From: Bradyrhizobium sp. SZCCT0231
GTDB lineage: Bacteria > Pseudomonadota > Alphaproteobacteria > Rhizobiales > Xanthobacteraceae
Assembly: GCF_018130245.1 (NCBI RefSeq)
Contig: NZ_JAFCKP010000003.1
Location: forward strand, 1 to 64,000
Direction of reading: 5' to 3'
DNA length: 64,000 nucleotides
Shown: positions 39,901 to 48,053 of the stretch, piece by piece
Layout of the letters: the number at the start of each line of letters is the position of its first letter
How positions within the stretch are numbered: the stretch's first letter is position 1
Notes under the pieces: model-generated
The model's input: the letters and a program-made list of their open reading frames with translations, nothing else
Databases searched by the model: none
Told to the model about the DNA's origin: nothing
Program-made: the position numbers and the translations under genes

Positions 39901-40848
39901 ATGAAACGGACGATTTTCGGTGTGGCCGCGGCTCTTGCTCTGGCGGCGTCGGCACCTTGCGCGCATGCGCAATCCTTCATCAACGTGCTGACCGGCGGCA
40001 CCTCGGGCGTCTACTATCCGCTCGGGGTCGCAATCGGAAAGATCTACGGCGACAAGATTCCGAACGTGAAGACGCAGGTGCAGGCCACCAAGGCGTCGGT
40101 CGAGAACCTGATCCTGCTGCAGCAGGGCCGCGGCGAGCTGGCGTTCACGCTGGGCGACTCGCTGAAAGCGGCCTGGGACGGCGAGGAGGAGGCGGGCTTC
40201 AAGACCAAGCTCGACAAGCTCAGGACCATCGGCGCGATCTATCCGAACTATATCCAGATCGTCGCGACCGCCGACAGCGGCATCAAGACGCTGGCGGACC
40301 TCAAGGGCAAGAGCCTGTCGGTCGGCGCGCCGAAGTCGGGCACCGAGCTGAATTCCCGCGCGATCCTCAGCGCAGCCGGCATGAGCTACAAGGATCTCGG
40401 CAAGGTCGAATATCTGCCGTTCGCCGAATCCGTCGATCTCATGAAGAACCGGCAGCTCAACGCCACGCTGCAATCGGCCGGGCTCGGCGTCGCCTCGCTG
40501 AAAGACCTGTCGACCTCGAGCCCGATCACGGTGGTGTCGGTGCCCAAGGAAACGGTCGACAAGATCGGCCCGCCCTTCGTCTCCGCGATCATTCCGGCCA
40601 ACACCTATACCGGCCAGGACAAGGACGTGCCGACTGCGGCCGTGATTAATTATCTCGTCACGAGCTCCGCCGTATCGGACGATCTCGCCTATCAGATGAC
40701 CAAGCTGGTCTACGAGTCGCTGCCGGAGCTCGTCAACGCACACGCGGCGGGCAAGGAGATCAAGCTCGAGACGGCCGCCACTGGCAGCCCGGTTCCGCTG
40801 CACCCCGGCGCGATCCGCTACTACAAGGAAAAGGGGCTGATCAAGTAA
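39901..40848 (+). CDS. TAXI-family TRAP transporter solute receptor
   Basis: A 315-residue periplasmic binding protein. Signal peptide: MKRTIFGVAAALALAASAPCAHA. The TAXI hallmark VLTGGTSGVYYPLGVAIGKIYGD begins the mature protein, followed by ATKASVENLILLQQGRGELAFTLGDSL, LADLKGKSLSVGAPKSGTELNSRAIL and the C-terminal PVPLHPGAIRYYKEKGL. TAXI receptors bind small carboxylates such as glutamate or 2-oxoglutarate. The next genes encode the fused permease and DUF1850, the usual TAXI system. GGGGAG lies 10 bases before the ATG. Confidence 0.93.
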   Translation: MKRTIFGVAAALALAASAPCAHAQSFINVLTGGTSGVYYPLGVAIGKIYGDKIPNVKTQVQATKASVENLILLQQGRGELAFTLGDSLKAAWDGEEEAGFKTKLDKLRTIGAIYPNYIQIVATADSGIKTLADLKGKSLSVGAPKSGTELNSRAILSAAGMSYKDLGKVEYLPFAESVDLMKNRQLNATLQSAGLGVASLKDLSTSSPITVVSVPKETVDKIGPPFVSAIIPANTYTGQDKDVPTAAVINYLVTSSAVSDDLAYQMTKLVYESLPELVNAHAAGKEIKLETAATGSPVPLHPGAIRYYKEKGLIK

Positions 40849-40868
40849 GGTCGGCTCTCGCGGCAGGG

Positions 40869-40993
40869 CGTCATGGCCGGGCTTGTCCCGGCCATCCACG
40901 TTCTATGGGCAGGCGAGAAGACCGTGGATGCCCGGGCCTTCGCCTCGCCGAAGCGGCTTCGGCCGCGCAGGCGGGACAAGCCCGGGCATGACG
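40869..40993. repeat. Dispersed inverted repeat (GTCATGGCCGGGCTTG type), copy 1
   Basis: CGTCATGGCCGGGCTTGTCC pairs with GGACAAGCCCGGGCATGACG, and CATCCACGTTCT pairs with AGACCGTGGATG. It lies between the TAXI receptor and permease genes, and a second copy is at 56746-56832. Placement inside an operon could attenuate permease relative to receptor expression. Confidence 0.85.
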
Positions 40994-41047
40994 GCGCGGA
41001 TCGACCGTGCCAGTGATATAAGCGCTCGACGATTGGGATGGGTTGAA

Positions 41048-43159
41048 ATGCTGGAAAAGGCTGAGGGCACTCAAGAGCCCATCAAGGTCGAGTTCGACAA
41101 TTTCGAGCATGGCTTCCCCGAAGGCTTCGGTCCGGGCTGGTGGGGCCAGCTCGCCTACTGGATCGGCATCGCGTTCGCGACCTTCCAGCTCTACGTCGCC
41201 GCCTTCAACTATCTGCCGAGCCAGGTGGTGCGCGGCGTCCATGTCGGCTTCCTCGTTCTGCTCACCTTCGGCCTGATCGCCAACTTCACCGCGAAGAGCA
41301 ATTTCGGCCGCGCGCTCGGCTGGGTGATCGGCGGCGCCGGCTTCTTCTGCGGCCTCTACCAGTGGATCTTCTATGCCGACCTGATCGCGCGCGACGGCGA
41401 TCCGACCCGGCTCGACCTCGTGGTCGGCACGCTGCTCGCAGTGCTGATCTTCGAGGGCACGCGGCGCCTGATGGGCGCGGCGCTGCCGCTGATGTGCGGC
41501 GCGAGCCTGCTCTACTGGTTCTTCGGGCAGTACCTGCCGTCGCCGCTCAACCATCGGGGCTATGATTTCGACCAGATCGTCACGCATCTGTCGTTCGGCA
41601 CCGAAGGGTTTTACGGCGTGCCGATCTACGTCTCGGCGACCTACATCTTTCTGTTCATCCTGTTCGGCTCGTTCCTGGAGCGCGCCGGCATGATCCAGCT
41701 GTTCACCGATGTTTCTCTTGGGCTGTTTGGCAGGACCCGCGGCGGACCGGCCAAGGTCGCGGTGTTCGCCTCGGGCATGATGGGCACCATCTCCGGCTCG
41801 GGCGTCGCCAACGTCGTCACCGTCGGCCAGTTCACGATTCCCCTGATGATCAAGTTCGGCTACCGCCGCGCGTTTGCGGCTGGCGTCGAGGCCACGGCCT
41901 CGATGGGCGGCCAGATCATGCCGCCGGTGATGGGCGCGGTCGCCTTCATCATGGCGGAGACGCTCGGCGTGCAATATTCGGAGATCGTCAAGGCGGCCGC
42001 GATTCCCGCGATCCTCTATTTCGCCTCCGCCTTCTGGATGGTGCATCTGGAAGCCGGCAAGCACGGCCTCGTCGGCATGAAGCGCTCGGAGATCCCGAGC
42101 GCCTGGAAGGCGCTGGTGACGCGCTGGTATCTCGTGCTGCCGCTCGCCGCCCTGGTCTACATGCTGTTCGAAGGCTTCACGCCGCTCTATGCCGGCAGCA
42201 TGGGCCTTGCGCTGACCGTGGCGCTGATCCTGGGGACCAGCATCACAGCAGGCGTCTCCGCGACAGCGATCCGCTACATCTTCTGGATCGGGCTCGCGCT
42301 GGTCGTCGCCGCGCTCTCGCGTGAGGGCCTTCAGATCGTGCCGGTCGCGTGCGTCGTGGTCGGGCTGATCGTGATCACCGCTTTCGTACGCGGCGGTTTC
42401 GCCGCCTTGCGCGCCTGCCGCGATGCGCTGGCCGAGAGCGCGAAATCCGCCATCACCGTCGGCATGGCCTGCGCCATCGTCGGCGTCATCATCGGCATGA
42501 TGTCGCAGACCGGCGTCGGCACCATCTTCGGCGGTTGGGTGATCGGGCTCGGCGAGAAGAGCCTGTTCCTGGCGCTGGTCATGACCATGCTGCTGTCGAT
42601 CCTGCTCGGCACCGGTATTCCGACCATCCCGACCTACATCATCACTGCCGCGCTCGCCGCGCCGGCCCTCGCCAAGCTCGGCGTGCCGCTGATCGCGAGC
42701 CACATGTTCGCGTTCTACTACGGCATCATGGCCGACCTCTCGCCGCCGGTGGCGCTCGCCGCGCTTGCGGCGGCGCCGATCGCCAAGGAGAACCCGGACA
42801 AGATCGGCTGGGAGGCGATGCGCATCGCGCTCGCCGGCTACGTCATCCCCTTCATCTTCGTCTATTCGCCGGCGTTGATGCTGCAGGCCGGCGATCCCAT
42901 GGCGGCCAAGCTCGGCTTCTACGGCGCAGTGGCGTTGGCCGCCACCAAGGCGCTGGTGGCGATCGCGCTGTTCGGCATGGTCGCGATCGGCTTCCTGTTC
43001 ACGCGGCTGACGCTGATCGAGCGCCTGGCCGCGCTCGGCGCCGCGTTCTGCCTGCTCGGCGACTTCCCGCTCAGCGACACCGCCGGGTTTGTGCTCGCTG
43101 CGGCGCTCGTGCTGTGGCAATGGCGGCAGCGTCCGCCGGCAGCGGTCGAGGCGGCGTGA
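41048..43159 (+). CDS. TAXI-type TRAP transporter fused permease (DctQM fusion)
   Basis: A 703-residue integral membrane protein with about 16-18 helices. The N-terminal third corresponds to the DctQ small subunit (LAYWIGIAFATFQLYVAAFNYL...), while the rest is the DctM part: GLFGRTRGGPAKVAVFASGMMGTISGSGVANVVTVGQFTIPLMIKFGY, GGQIMPPVMGAVAFIMAETLG, LGTGIPTIPTYIITAALAAPAL, and MADLSPPVALAALAAAPIAKE. This fused form is standard for TAXI systems. GGGATGGG lies upstream of the ATG at 41048. The 40883 extension is repeat sequence. It overlaps DUF1850 by GTGA. Confidence 0.94.
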   Translation: MLEKAEGTQEPIKVEFDNFEHGFPEGFGPGWWGQLAYWIGIAFATFQLYVAAFNYLPSQVVRGVHVGFLVLLTFGLIANFTAKSNFGRALGWVIGGAGFFCGLYQWIFYADLIARDGDPTRLDLVVGTLLAVLIFEGTRRLMGAALPLMCGASLLYWFFGQYLPSPLNHRGYDFDQIVTHLSFGTEGFYGVPIYVSATYIFLFILFGSFLERAGMIQLFTDVSLGLFGRTRGGPAKVAVFASGMMGTISGSGVANVVTVGQFTIPLMIKFGYRRAFAAGVEATASMGGQIMPPVMGAVAFIMAETLGVQYSEIVKAAAIPAILYFASAFWMVHLEAGKHGLVGMKRSEIPSAWKALVTRWYLVLPLAALVYMLFEGFTPLYAGSMGLALTVALILGTSITAGVSATAIRYIFWIGLALVVAALSREGLQIVPVACVVVGLIVITAFVRGGFAALRACRDALAESAKSAITVGMACAIVGVIIGMMSQTGVGTIFGGWVIGLGEKSLFLALVMTMLLSILLGTGIPTIPTYIITAALAAPALAKLGVPLIASHMFAFYYGIMADLSPPVALAALAAAPIAKENPDKIGWEAMRIALAGYVIPFIFVYSPALMLQAGDPMAAKLGFYGAVALAATKALVAIALFGMVAIGFLFTRLTLIERLAALGAAFCLLGDFPLSDTAGFVLAAALVLWQWRQRPPAAVEAA

Positions 43160-43533
43160 GCCTCTGCTTCGCAACAGCGGTCGGCGTGAAGGCGCTGGCG
43201 CTGTCCGCGTTCACGCTTGCATGGACGCATTCGATTGCGAAGGTCGAGTGGCAGGAGGACTGGCGCGTCACGCCTGCCGGGCTCGAGCTGGTGCAGGCAC
43301 GCGTCAAGGGCACCGGCCCCGGCATGGAGCCGCCGCCCGAGGCGCGGCTGGTCGACGGCTGGTTTCAATGGCGGCCGAACCGCGCGCCGATGCAGGAGGT
43401 GGTGCTCGGCAATTCCGGTGCGGCGGGAGAGTGGCGGCTGTGCCACGACGGGAAGTGCCGGGCGATGTCGGAGATTGTCGGGCACCCGATCGGTGCTAAC
43501 GTCACTACGATGAAAATTTGCAGCGATCCGTAG
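43156..43533 (+). CDS. DUF1850 domain protein, TAXI-TRAP associated
   Basis: A 125-residue protein starting at GTG 43156, which overlaps the permease stop (GTGA). A hydrophobic leader (LCFATAVGVKALALSAFTLAW) could be a signal peptide or anchor. The core pattern is FTLAWTHSIAKVEWQEDWRVTPAGLELVQARVKGTGPGMEPPP, then VLGNSGAAGEWRLCHDGKC. DUF1850 proteins sit beside TAXI permeases very consistently. The domain faces the periplasm by prediction, so a role in transporter assembly or gating is plausible but unproven. The start relies on GTG and the overlap. Confidence 0.85.
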   Translation: MSLCFATAVGVKALALSAFTLAWTHSIAKVEWQEDWRVTPAGLELVQARVKGTGPGMEPPPEARLVDGWFQWRPNRAPMQEVVLGNSGAAGEWRLCHDGKCRAMSEIVGHPIGANVTTMKICSDP

Positions 43534-43564
43534 CCCGGATTGCGCTGCGCTCCATCCGGGCTAC
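43530..43564. terminator. Inverted repeat at the end of the TAXI operon
   Basis: GTAGCCCGGATTGCGCTGCG and CTCCATCCGGGCTAC form a long stem. This is the short form of the 3652-3772 repeat family. It overlaps the DUF1850 stop codon and lies just before the SDR gene, so it may act as a 3'-end or processing structure. Confidence 0.6.
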
Positions 43565-43590
43565 AAGAAGAATAACAACAAGGGAAACAC

Positions 43591-44400
43591 ATGATGGATC
43601 GGCTCAAGGGCAAGGTTGCGATGGTGGTGGGGGCCGGCTCGATCGGACCGGGCTGGGGCAACGGCAAGGCGACCGCGGTGACGTTCGCGCGCGAGGGCGC
43701 GCAGGTGTTTTGCGTCGACCGCAACGGCGCCGCGGCCGAGGAGACCGCGAAGATCATCACCGGCGAAGGCGGCAAGGCGACCGCGTTCACGGCCGACGTC
43801 TCGCGGCCTGCCGAGATCGAGGCGATGGTGGCGGCGTGCCTGAAGGCCTATGGCCGCATCGACGTGCTCGACAACAATGTCGGCATCGCCGAGATGGGCA
43901 GCGTGGTCGAGGTGAGCGAGGAGAGCTGGGACCGCGTCTTCAGCGTCAACCTCAAGAGCGCCTATTTCGCCATGAAGCACGTCATTCCCGTGATGGTGAA
44001 GCAAGGCGGCGGTTCGATCATCAACATCTCGTCGATCGCCTCGATCCGCCATATGGGCATCTCCTACGTCACCTACGGCACCTCGAAGGCGGCGATGAAC
44101 CAGATGACGCGCACCACGGCGATCGAGTTTGCGCGCCATCATGTGCGCGTGAACGCGATCCTGCCCGGCCTGATGAAGACGCCGATGGTCGAGCACTCCG
44201 CCGGCCTTGCCGCCAGCTACGCCAAGGGCGACGTCGAGGCGATGTGGCGCGCACGCGACGCACAAGTGCCGATGGGCCACATGGGCGATGCCTTCGACGT
44301 CGCCAACGCAGCGCTGTTCCTGGCCTCGGACGAGTCGAAATATGTGACGGGCATCGAGCTCGTGGTGGACGGCGGGATCACCTGCAAGGCGGGGGCGTAA
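43591..44400 (+). CDS. SDR family oxidoreductase with altered NNAG motif
   Basis: A 269-residue SDR. The nucleotide site VVGAGSIGPGWGNGKATA (13-30) is longer than the usual TGxxxGIG. Asp43 (FCVDRN) suggests NAD(H) preference. The NNAG motif reads DNNVG (94-98). The active site has Ser147/148 (INISS) and Tyr162-Gly-Thr-Ser-Lys166. The C-terminal ASDESKYVTGIELVVDGGI is standard. Many bradyrhizobial SDRs of this GAGSIGPGWGNG type exist, some near TRAP transporters; the substrate is unknown. AAGGGAA lies 6 bases upstream. The start has two ATG codons (43591, 43594). Confidence 0.88.
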   Translation: MMDRLKGKVAMVVGAGSIGPGWGNGKATAVTFAREGAQVFCVDRNGAAAEETAKIITGEGGKATAFTADVSRPAEIEAMVAACLKAYGRIDVLDNNVGIAEMGSVVEVSEESWDRVFSVNLKSAYFAMKHVIPVMVKQGGGSIINISSIASIRHMGISYVTYGTSKAAMNQMTRTTAIEFARHHVRVNAILPGLMKTPMVEHSAGLAASYAKGDVEAMWRARDAQVPMGHMGDAFDVANAALFLASDESKYVTGIELVVDGGITCKAGA

Positions 44401-44413
44401 TTCCAATCTCGAC

Positions 44414-44487
44414 CGTCGTCCCGGATCGGCGCTCCGCTCCAGTCAACGCTGCGCGTTTTCTGGAGCTGCGCTTGTCCGGGACGACAG
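44414..44487. repeat. Dispersed inverted repeat (GTCGTCCCGGA type), short copy
   Basis: CGTCGTCCCGGATCGGCGCT and GCTTGTCCGGGACGACAG pair at the ends, with a 36-base interior. It separates the convergent SDR and membrane-protein genes and may terminate both. Confidence 0.75.
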
Positions 44488-44493
44488 CGGTGA

Positions 44494-45264
44494 TTACTGC
44501 GCCAGCGCCAGGATCCCGCCGGCAAACGCATGCCATGCGGCCGTTTCGCTGACCGGCCAGTTCAGCACCTTCACCGCCAAAAGCGCGAGCGTGCCGGTGA
44601 TGTAGACCGGATGCACGCGCCCTTCGGTGCGCCAGTCGCGCACCATGGCGACGACGAGCAGAAGGGCGGCGACGACAGCCGGCGCAATCGTCACGGGCAC
44701 CGGCGGCGGACCGGGCGGTCCGGGAGGTGCGAGGAAGGTCAGGAACCAGCGCGCGATCGCGGCATCGAGGATCGAGACCGCCGCCAGCAGCATCAGGCGC
44801 TTGTGAATCTCGGGCCTGCGCGTGTTCATGATCGCCAGCACGAACACCACGGCGAAGAACGCGATTCCGCTCATCGGCACGATCGAGAAGCCGATGCCGG
44901 CGTCCTTCTGCCCGAGCGCGGCGGAATGTTGCATCACGTGCACGGAGGCGAGGAAGCCGAAGATCGTCATCGCCGTCGCGAGCGATACGCCGGCGATGCC
45001 GAGCGAACGGTGATTGACCACGCGGCCCGAGGCCGCGAGCCAGGTCTGGAGCACGAAATAAAGCGACCAGGTGAAGAACAAAAGTCCGTGAAAGTGAATC
45101 ACGGGACTTGCGGAGAAGGTCCGCTGGGCGAGCGGCACCCAATAGGTCGGTGCGAAGCCGAGAAAGGCGGTGGCCGCGCAGGCCAGGGCCATGTGGAAAT
45201 AAAAATATCGTGCAGGCGACGCATCACGCGCGCGAACACGACGGTCGTCGATCAGGGTCGTCAT
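44494..45264 (-). CDS. Multi-pass membrane protein with conserved histidines
   Basis: A 256-residue protein with about seven hydrophobic segments. Histidine-containing helical motifs include VIHFHGLLFFTWSLYFVLQTWLAASGRVVNHRSLG and RRPEIHKRLMLLAAVSILDAAIARW. This pattern (HFHG..FFxW..xFxxQ..., GRxxxHRxLG, ...HKRLM) is shared by a poorly characterised bacterial family, and the spaced His residues could be heme or quinone ligands. The start at MTTLIDD (45264) is chosen, as the frame upstream begins with GTG and no ribosome binding site. The function is unknown. Confidence 0.7.
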   Translation of the reverse strand: MTTLIDDRRVRARDASPARYFYFHMALACAATAFLGFAPTYWVPLAQRTFSASPVIHFHGLLFFTWSLYFVLQTWLAASGRVVNHRSLGIAGVSLATAMTIFGFLASVHVMQHSAALGQKDAGIGFSIVPMSGIAFFAVVFVLAIMNTRRPEIHKRLMLLAAVSILDAAIARWFLTFLAPPGPPGPPPVPVTIAPAVVAALLLVVAMVRDWRTEGRVHPVYITGTLALLAVKVLNWPVSETAAWHAFAGGILALAQ

Positions 45265-45323
45265 CAGCAGTGAGTCTGGAAAGGTGGCGTTTGGTTCAAA
45301 CTCGCTGTCGTCCACCCTCCGGT

Positions 45324-45477
45324 GTCGTCCCGGACAAGCGCAAGCGCAGATCCGGGACCCATAACCCCGGGATTGTGTGTGTCGCTCGCTGGCAACTCCG
45401 AGTCTTCGCCAAACACAATTTCGTGGCTATGGGTCCCGGATCTGCGCGCGCTTTGGGCGCGCTTGTCCGGGACGACA
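45324..45477. repeat. Dispersed inverted repeat (GTCGTCCCGGACAAGCGC type), copy 2
   Basis: GTCGTCCCGGACAAGCGCAA and GCGCTTGTCCGGGACGAC pair at the ends. GGGACCCATAACCCCGGG and CGTGGCTATGGGTCCCGGAT pair inside. It shares its structure with 38548-38712. It lies upstream of the membrane protein start and just after the antiporter gene end (minus strand). Confidence 0.85.
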
Positions 45478-45502
45478 GCGGAGCTTGTAGCTGCCGCGAG
45501 CC

Positions 45503-47080
45503 TCATCCCCCCGCGCTCAGCTCGGCGCGATCGAGCTCCTCTTCGAGCCGGTGAAAAGCATCGTCGCCGATCACCTCGGTGGCGCGGAGATCGAAGATCG
45601 ATTTGCGCGCCGCTTCGATGGCGCGGCGGCGCAGGGGATCGGCGGGCAATTCGCCGTTGGCAATGCCGCCGTTCGGATCGGTCTCGGTCTGCATCAGGAT
45701 GGCGCGATATTCGAGCCGCAGGATCTCCGCCTCCTCCGACGGATCGCTCTCGATCGCATCGAGCGCGGCGCGATAGGCGACCGCGCGCCCGCGGGCGACC
45801 TCGATGCCAACGGGATCATCGTCCTTGAGGTCGAAGGCGAGGATCAGCGGCCGCAGCGTCAGGCCCTGGATCACCAGCGATCCCAGCACCACCGCAAAGG
45901 CGATGAAGACGATGAAGTCGCGATAGGGAAAATTCTCCGGCAGGGCAAAGGCGGTGGCGAGCGTGACAAGGCCGCGCATGCCGCACCAGGAGATGATGAG
46001 GCCGCCCTTGGGCGAGGCGACGGCCCTGGGATCCTTCGGATGATAGATCCCCTGCGCCACCAGCACACGCAAGGTCGTGCGATAGAACGTCACCCAGCCG
46101 AGGCGCACCAGGATTACCGTGAGCAGGATCCAGACGGCAGCCACGCAATATTCCCAGCGCACGTCGGCATCGAGCCGCGTCCAGATCGGCCGCATCTGCA
46201 TGCCGATCAGCATGAAGGCGAGCACGTTGAGCACGAACACCATCGTCTCCCAGACCGCATAGGACGGCACTCGCAGCCGTGCCGGCATCCGCGCCGGCGC
46301 GGTGCGCGCGAGGGCAATGGCGTAGATCACGATGGTGAGGATGCCGGACAGGCCGAGATGCTCGGCACCGATCCAGATCATGAAGGTGGTGGCGAACTGA
46401 ACGATGATCGCGCTCGGGGCTTCCGTCACGCGCTCCATGATGGGCGAGATGAGGCGGGCTGCGAGCAGTCCGGCGATGACGCTGCCGACCAGGGCCAGCG
46501 CCATGGTCGGCGCGACCTGGCTCCAGGTCAGATGCTCGGTGGCAACCGCGCCGACGGCGATGCGATAGATCAGAAGCGCGCTGGCGTCGTTGAGCAGGCT
46601 CTCGCCCTCCAGCACCTTGACCATGCGGTGGGGCAGCTTGACCTGACTCAGGATCGCGACCGCGGCGGCCGCATCCGGCGGCGCCACGATGGCGCCGAGT
46701 GCAACCGCGGCGGCCCATGGCATGTCGGGCATCAACCGATGCGCGACATAGGCGACGCCCGCCGTGGTCAGGCCGACCGCGGCGACGACCAGGGTGGAGA
46801 CCGGAACCCAGTTGTTGCGCAGATCGCGCAGCGAGGTGTCGAAGGCGGCATCGAGCAGGACCGGTGCGACAAAAAGCGCCAAGGCCAGGTCCGGCTCCAG
46901 CGTCCAGGACGGGCTCGACGGCACGAAGGCGATCAGCGCGCCGCCGATGGCGAGAAAGGTCGGGTAGGGGACCTTGATCCGCCGCGCCAGCGCCGATAAG
47001 GCAACAGCGCCGAGCAGCAGCGCGATGATCCATTCGAATGTCGACACGATGATTCCCGAAGCCGGTTTGAGCCGCGCCAC
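45503..47080 (-). CDS. Sodium/proton antiporter, CPA1 family
   Basis: A 525-residue antiporter with about 12 helices followed by a roughly 130-residue cytoplasmic tail. Helix 5 region: ALGAIVAPPDAAAAVAILSQVKLPHRMVKVLEGESLLNDASALLIYRI. The PPDA Asp and the EGESLLNDA motif are the ion-binding and family signatures. GLIISWCGMRGLVTLATAFALP is the CPA1 helix 10/11 motif. The tail is Glu/Arg-rich helical (SDPSEEAEILRLEYRAILM), as in NhaP/YjcE-like exchangers, likely for pH sensing. It is divergent from the TPR/LprI gene by 82 bases. Confidence 0.93.
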   Translation of the reverse strand: MARLKPASGIIVSTFEWIIALLLGAVALSALARRIKVPYPTFLAIGGALIAFVPSSPSWTLEPDLALALFVAPVLLDAAFDTSLRDLRNNWVPVSTLVVAAVGLTTAGVAYVAHRLMPDMPWAAAVALGAIVAPPDAAAAVAILSQVKLPHRMVKVLEGESLLNDASALLIYRIAVGAVATEHLTWSQVAPTMALALVGSVIAGLLAARLISPIMERVTEAPSAIIVQFATTFMIWIGAEHLGLSGILTIVIYAIALARTAPARMPARLRVPSYAVWETMVFVLNVLAFMLIGMQMRPIWTRLDADVRWEYCVAAVWILLTVILVRLGWVTFYRTTLRVLVAQGIYHPKDPRAVASPKGGLIISWCGMRGLVTLATAFALPENFPYRDFIVFIAFAVVLGSLVIQGLTLRPLILAFDLKDDDPVGIEVARGRAVAYRAALDAIESDPSEEAEILRLEYRAILMQTETDPNGGIANGELPADPLRRRAIEAARKSIFDLRATEVIGDDAFHRLEEELDRAELSAGG

Positions 47081-47162
47081 AAGCTAGCACCAATCTGGCC
47101 GCATGATGGATAGTACGGCCCCAACGCAAGACCTCAAGACAAGATCTCCAACTGCAACGAGC

Positions 47163-47921
47163 ATGCGTTTTCTCATTCACCTGTTCGGCTCCGGGCTGCT
47201 CTACGCACTCTCGCTGGCCCCGGCCGATGCTGCGACCGGCGGCGAGCCGTCGGCCGTGACGCAGGTCGATGTCGCGCCCTGCCTCGCGGCGGCCGCGGCT
47301 GATGACATGGACCAGGCAGCCACTGCCTGCGCCGCCGTGATCGACAATGAGAAGACGGCGAAGGGTGACCTGATCAAGGCACTCATCGCGCGCGGCGCGC
47401 TCTATGCGCGGCACGACCAGGTCGACCGTGCCATCGCCGACGACAGCCGTGCTTTGTTGCTCGACCCGGGCCTTGCGGATATTTTCAATGCGCGCGGCGA
47501 GCTATGGCTGAAGAAGGGCGACAAGCCCAAGGCGGTGCAGGATTTCGGTGCGGCGCTCAGGATCGATCCGGACCACGCGAAGGCCAAGGCCAATCACAAG
47601 GCGATGGCGCGCGAGATCGAGCGGATCGGCGCGCAGATGGCGGTCGCCGGCAAGCCCAGCTTCAATTGCGCGCGAGCGCGTCGCGCGGTGGAAAGGGCGA
47701 TCTGCGGCAATCGCGAGCTCGCCGATCTCGATCGTGAGGTTTTTGCCTCCAATGCCCGTGCGATCCGGGAGGCGCGCAATGCGGCTGAAGTGAAGGCGCT
47801 CCAGCGCGAGCAGGACGAGTTCATTGCGCGCCGCAATGCCGATTTCGGCCGGCCGGGCTACGACCTGAAGAAGGCGATGCAGGAGCGCCTGCGGCGGCTG
47901 AATGGGGTGGATGGGTATTGA
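47163..47921 (+). CDS. Secreted TPR protein with LprI-like C-terminal domain, paralogue 1
   Basis: A 252-residue exported protein. Signal peptide: MRFLIHLFGSGLLYALSLAPADA. Three TPR-type helical repeats follow (AATACAAVIDNEKTAKGDLIKALIARGALY, HDQVDRAIADDSRALLLDP, GDKPKAVQDFGAALRIDPDHAKAK). The C-terminal domain FNCARARRAVERAICGNRELADLDREVF...FGRPGYDLKKAMQERLRRLN has the two-Cys pattern of the LprI/DUF1311 family, which in mycobacteria inhibits lysozyme. The frame to 47103 adds 20 non-signal residues, so I start at 47163. The next gene is a longer paralogue with the same architecture. Confidence 0.8.
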   Translation: MRFLIHLFGSGLLYALSLAPADAATGGEPSAVTQVDVAPCLAAAAADDMDQAATACAAVIDNEKTAKGDLIKALIARGALYARHDQVDRAIADDSRALLLDPGLADIFNARGELWLKKGDKPKAVQDFGAALRIDPDHAKAKANHKAMAREIERIGAQMAVAGKPSFNCARARRAVERAICGNRELADLDREVFASNARAIREARNAAEVKALQREQDEFIARRNADFGRPGYDLKKAMQERLRRLNGVDGY

Positions 47922-48053
47922 GTCCTTCGCCTCTCCCCGCAAGCGGGGCGAGGGAGTGCAGGCACCGCCCACCCCTGACGACAGGCCCGGTTTGAACCCA
48001 TCCCTTGCCAGCTGCGACAACGGTGAGAACCCGACGTCACGGAGCCCTATGTC

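Noticed and set aside
40871-43174. 767-codon minus-strand ORF opposite the TAXI permease
   Set aside because: Its translation is rich in His, Arg, Asp and Gln typical of a mirrored GC-rich frame, has no motifs, and the plus strand carries a clear transporter.
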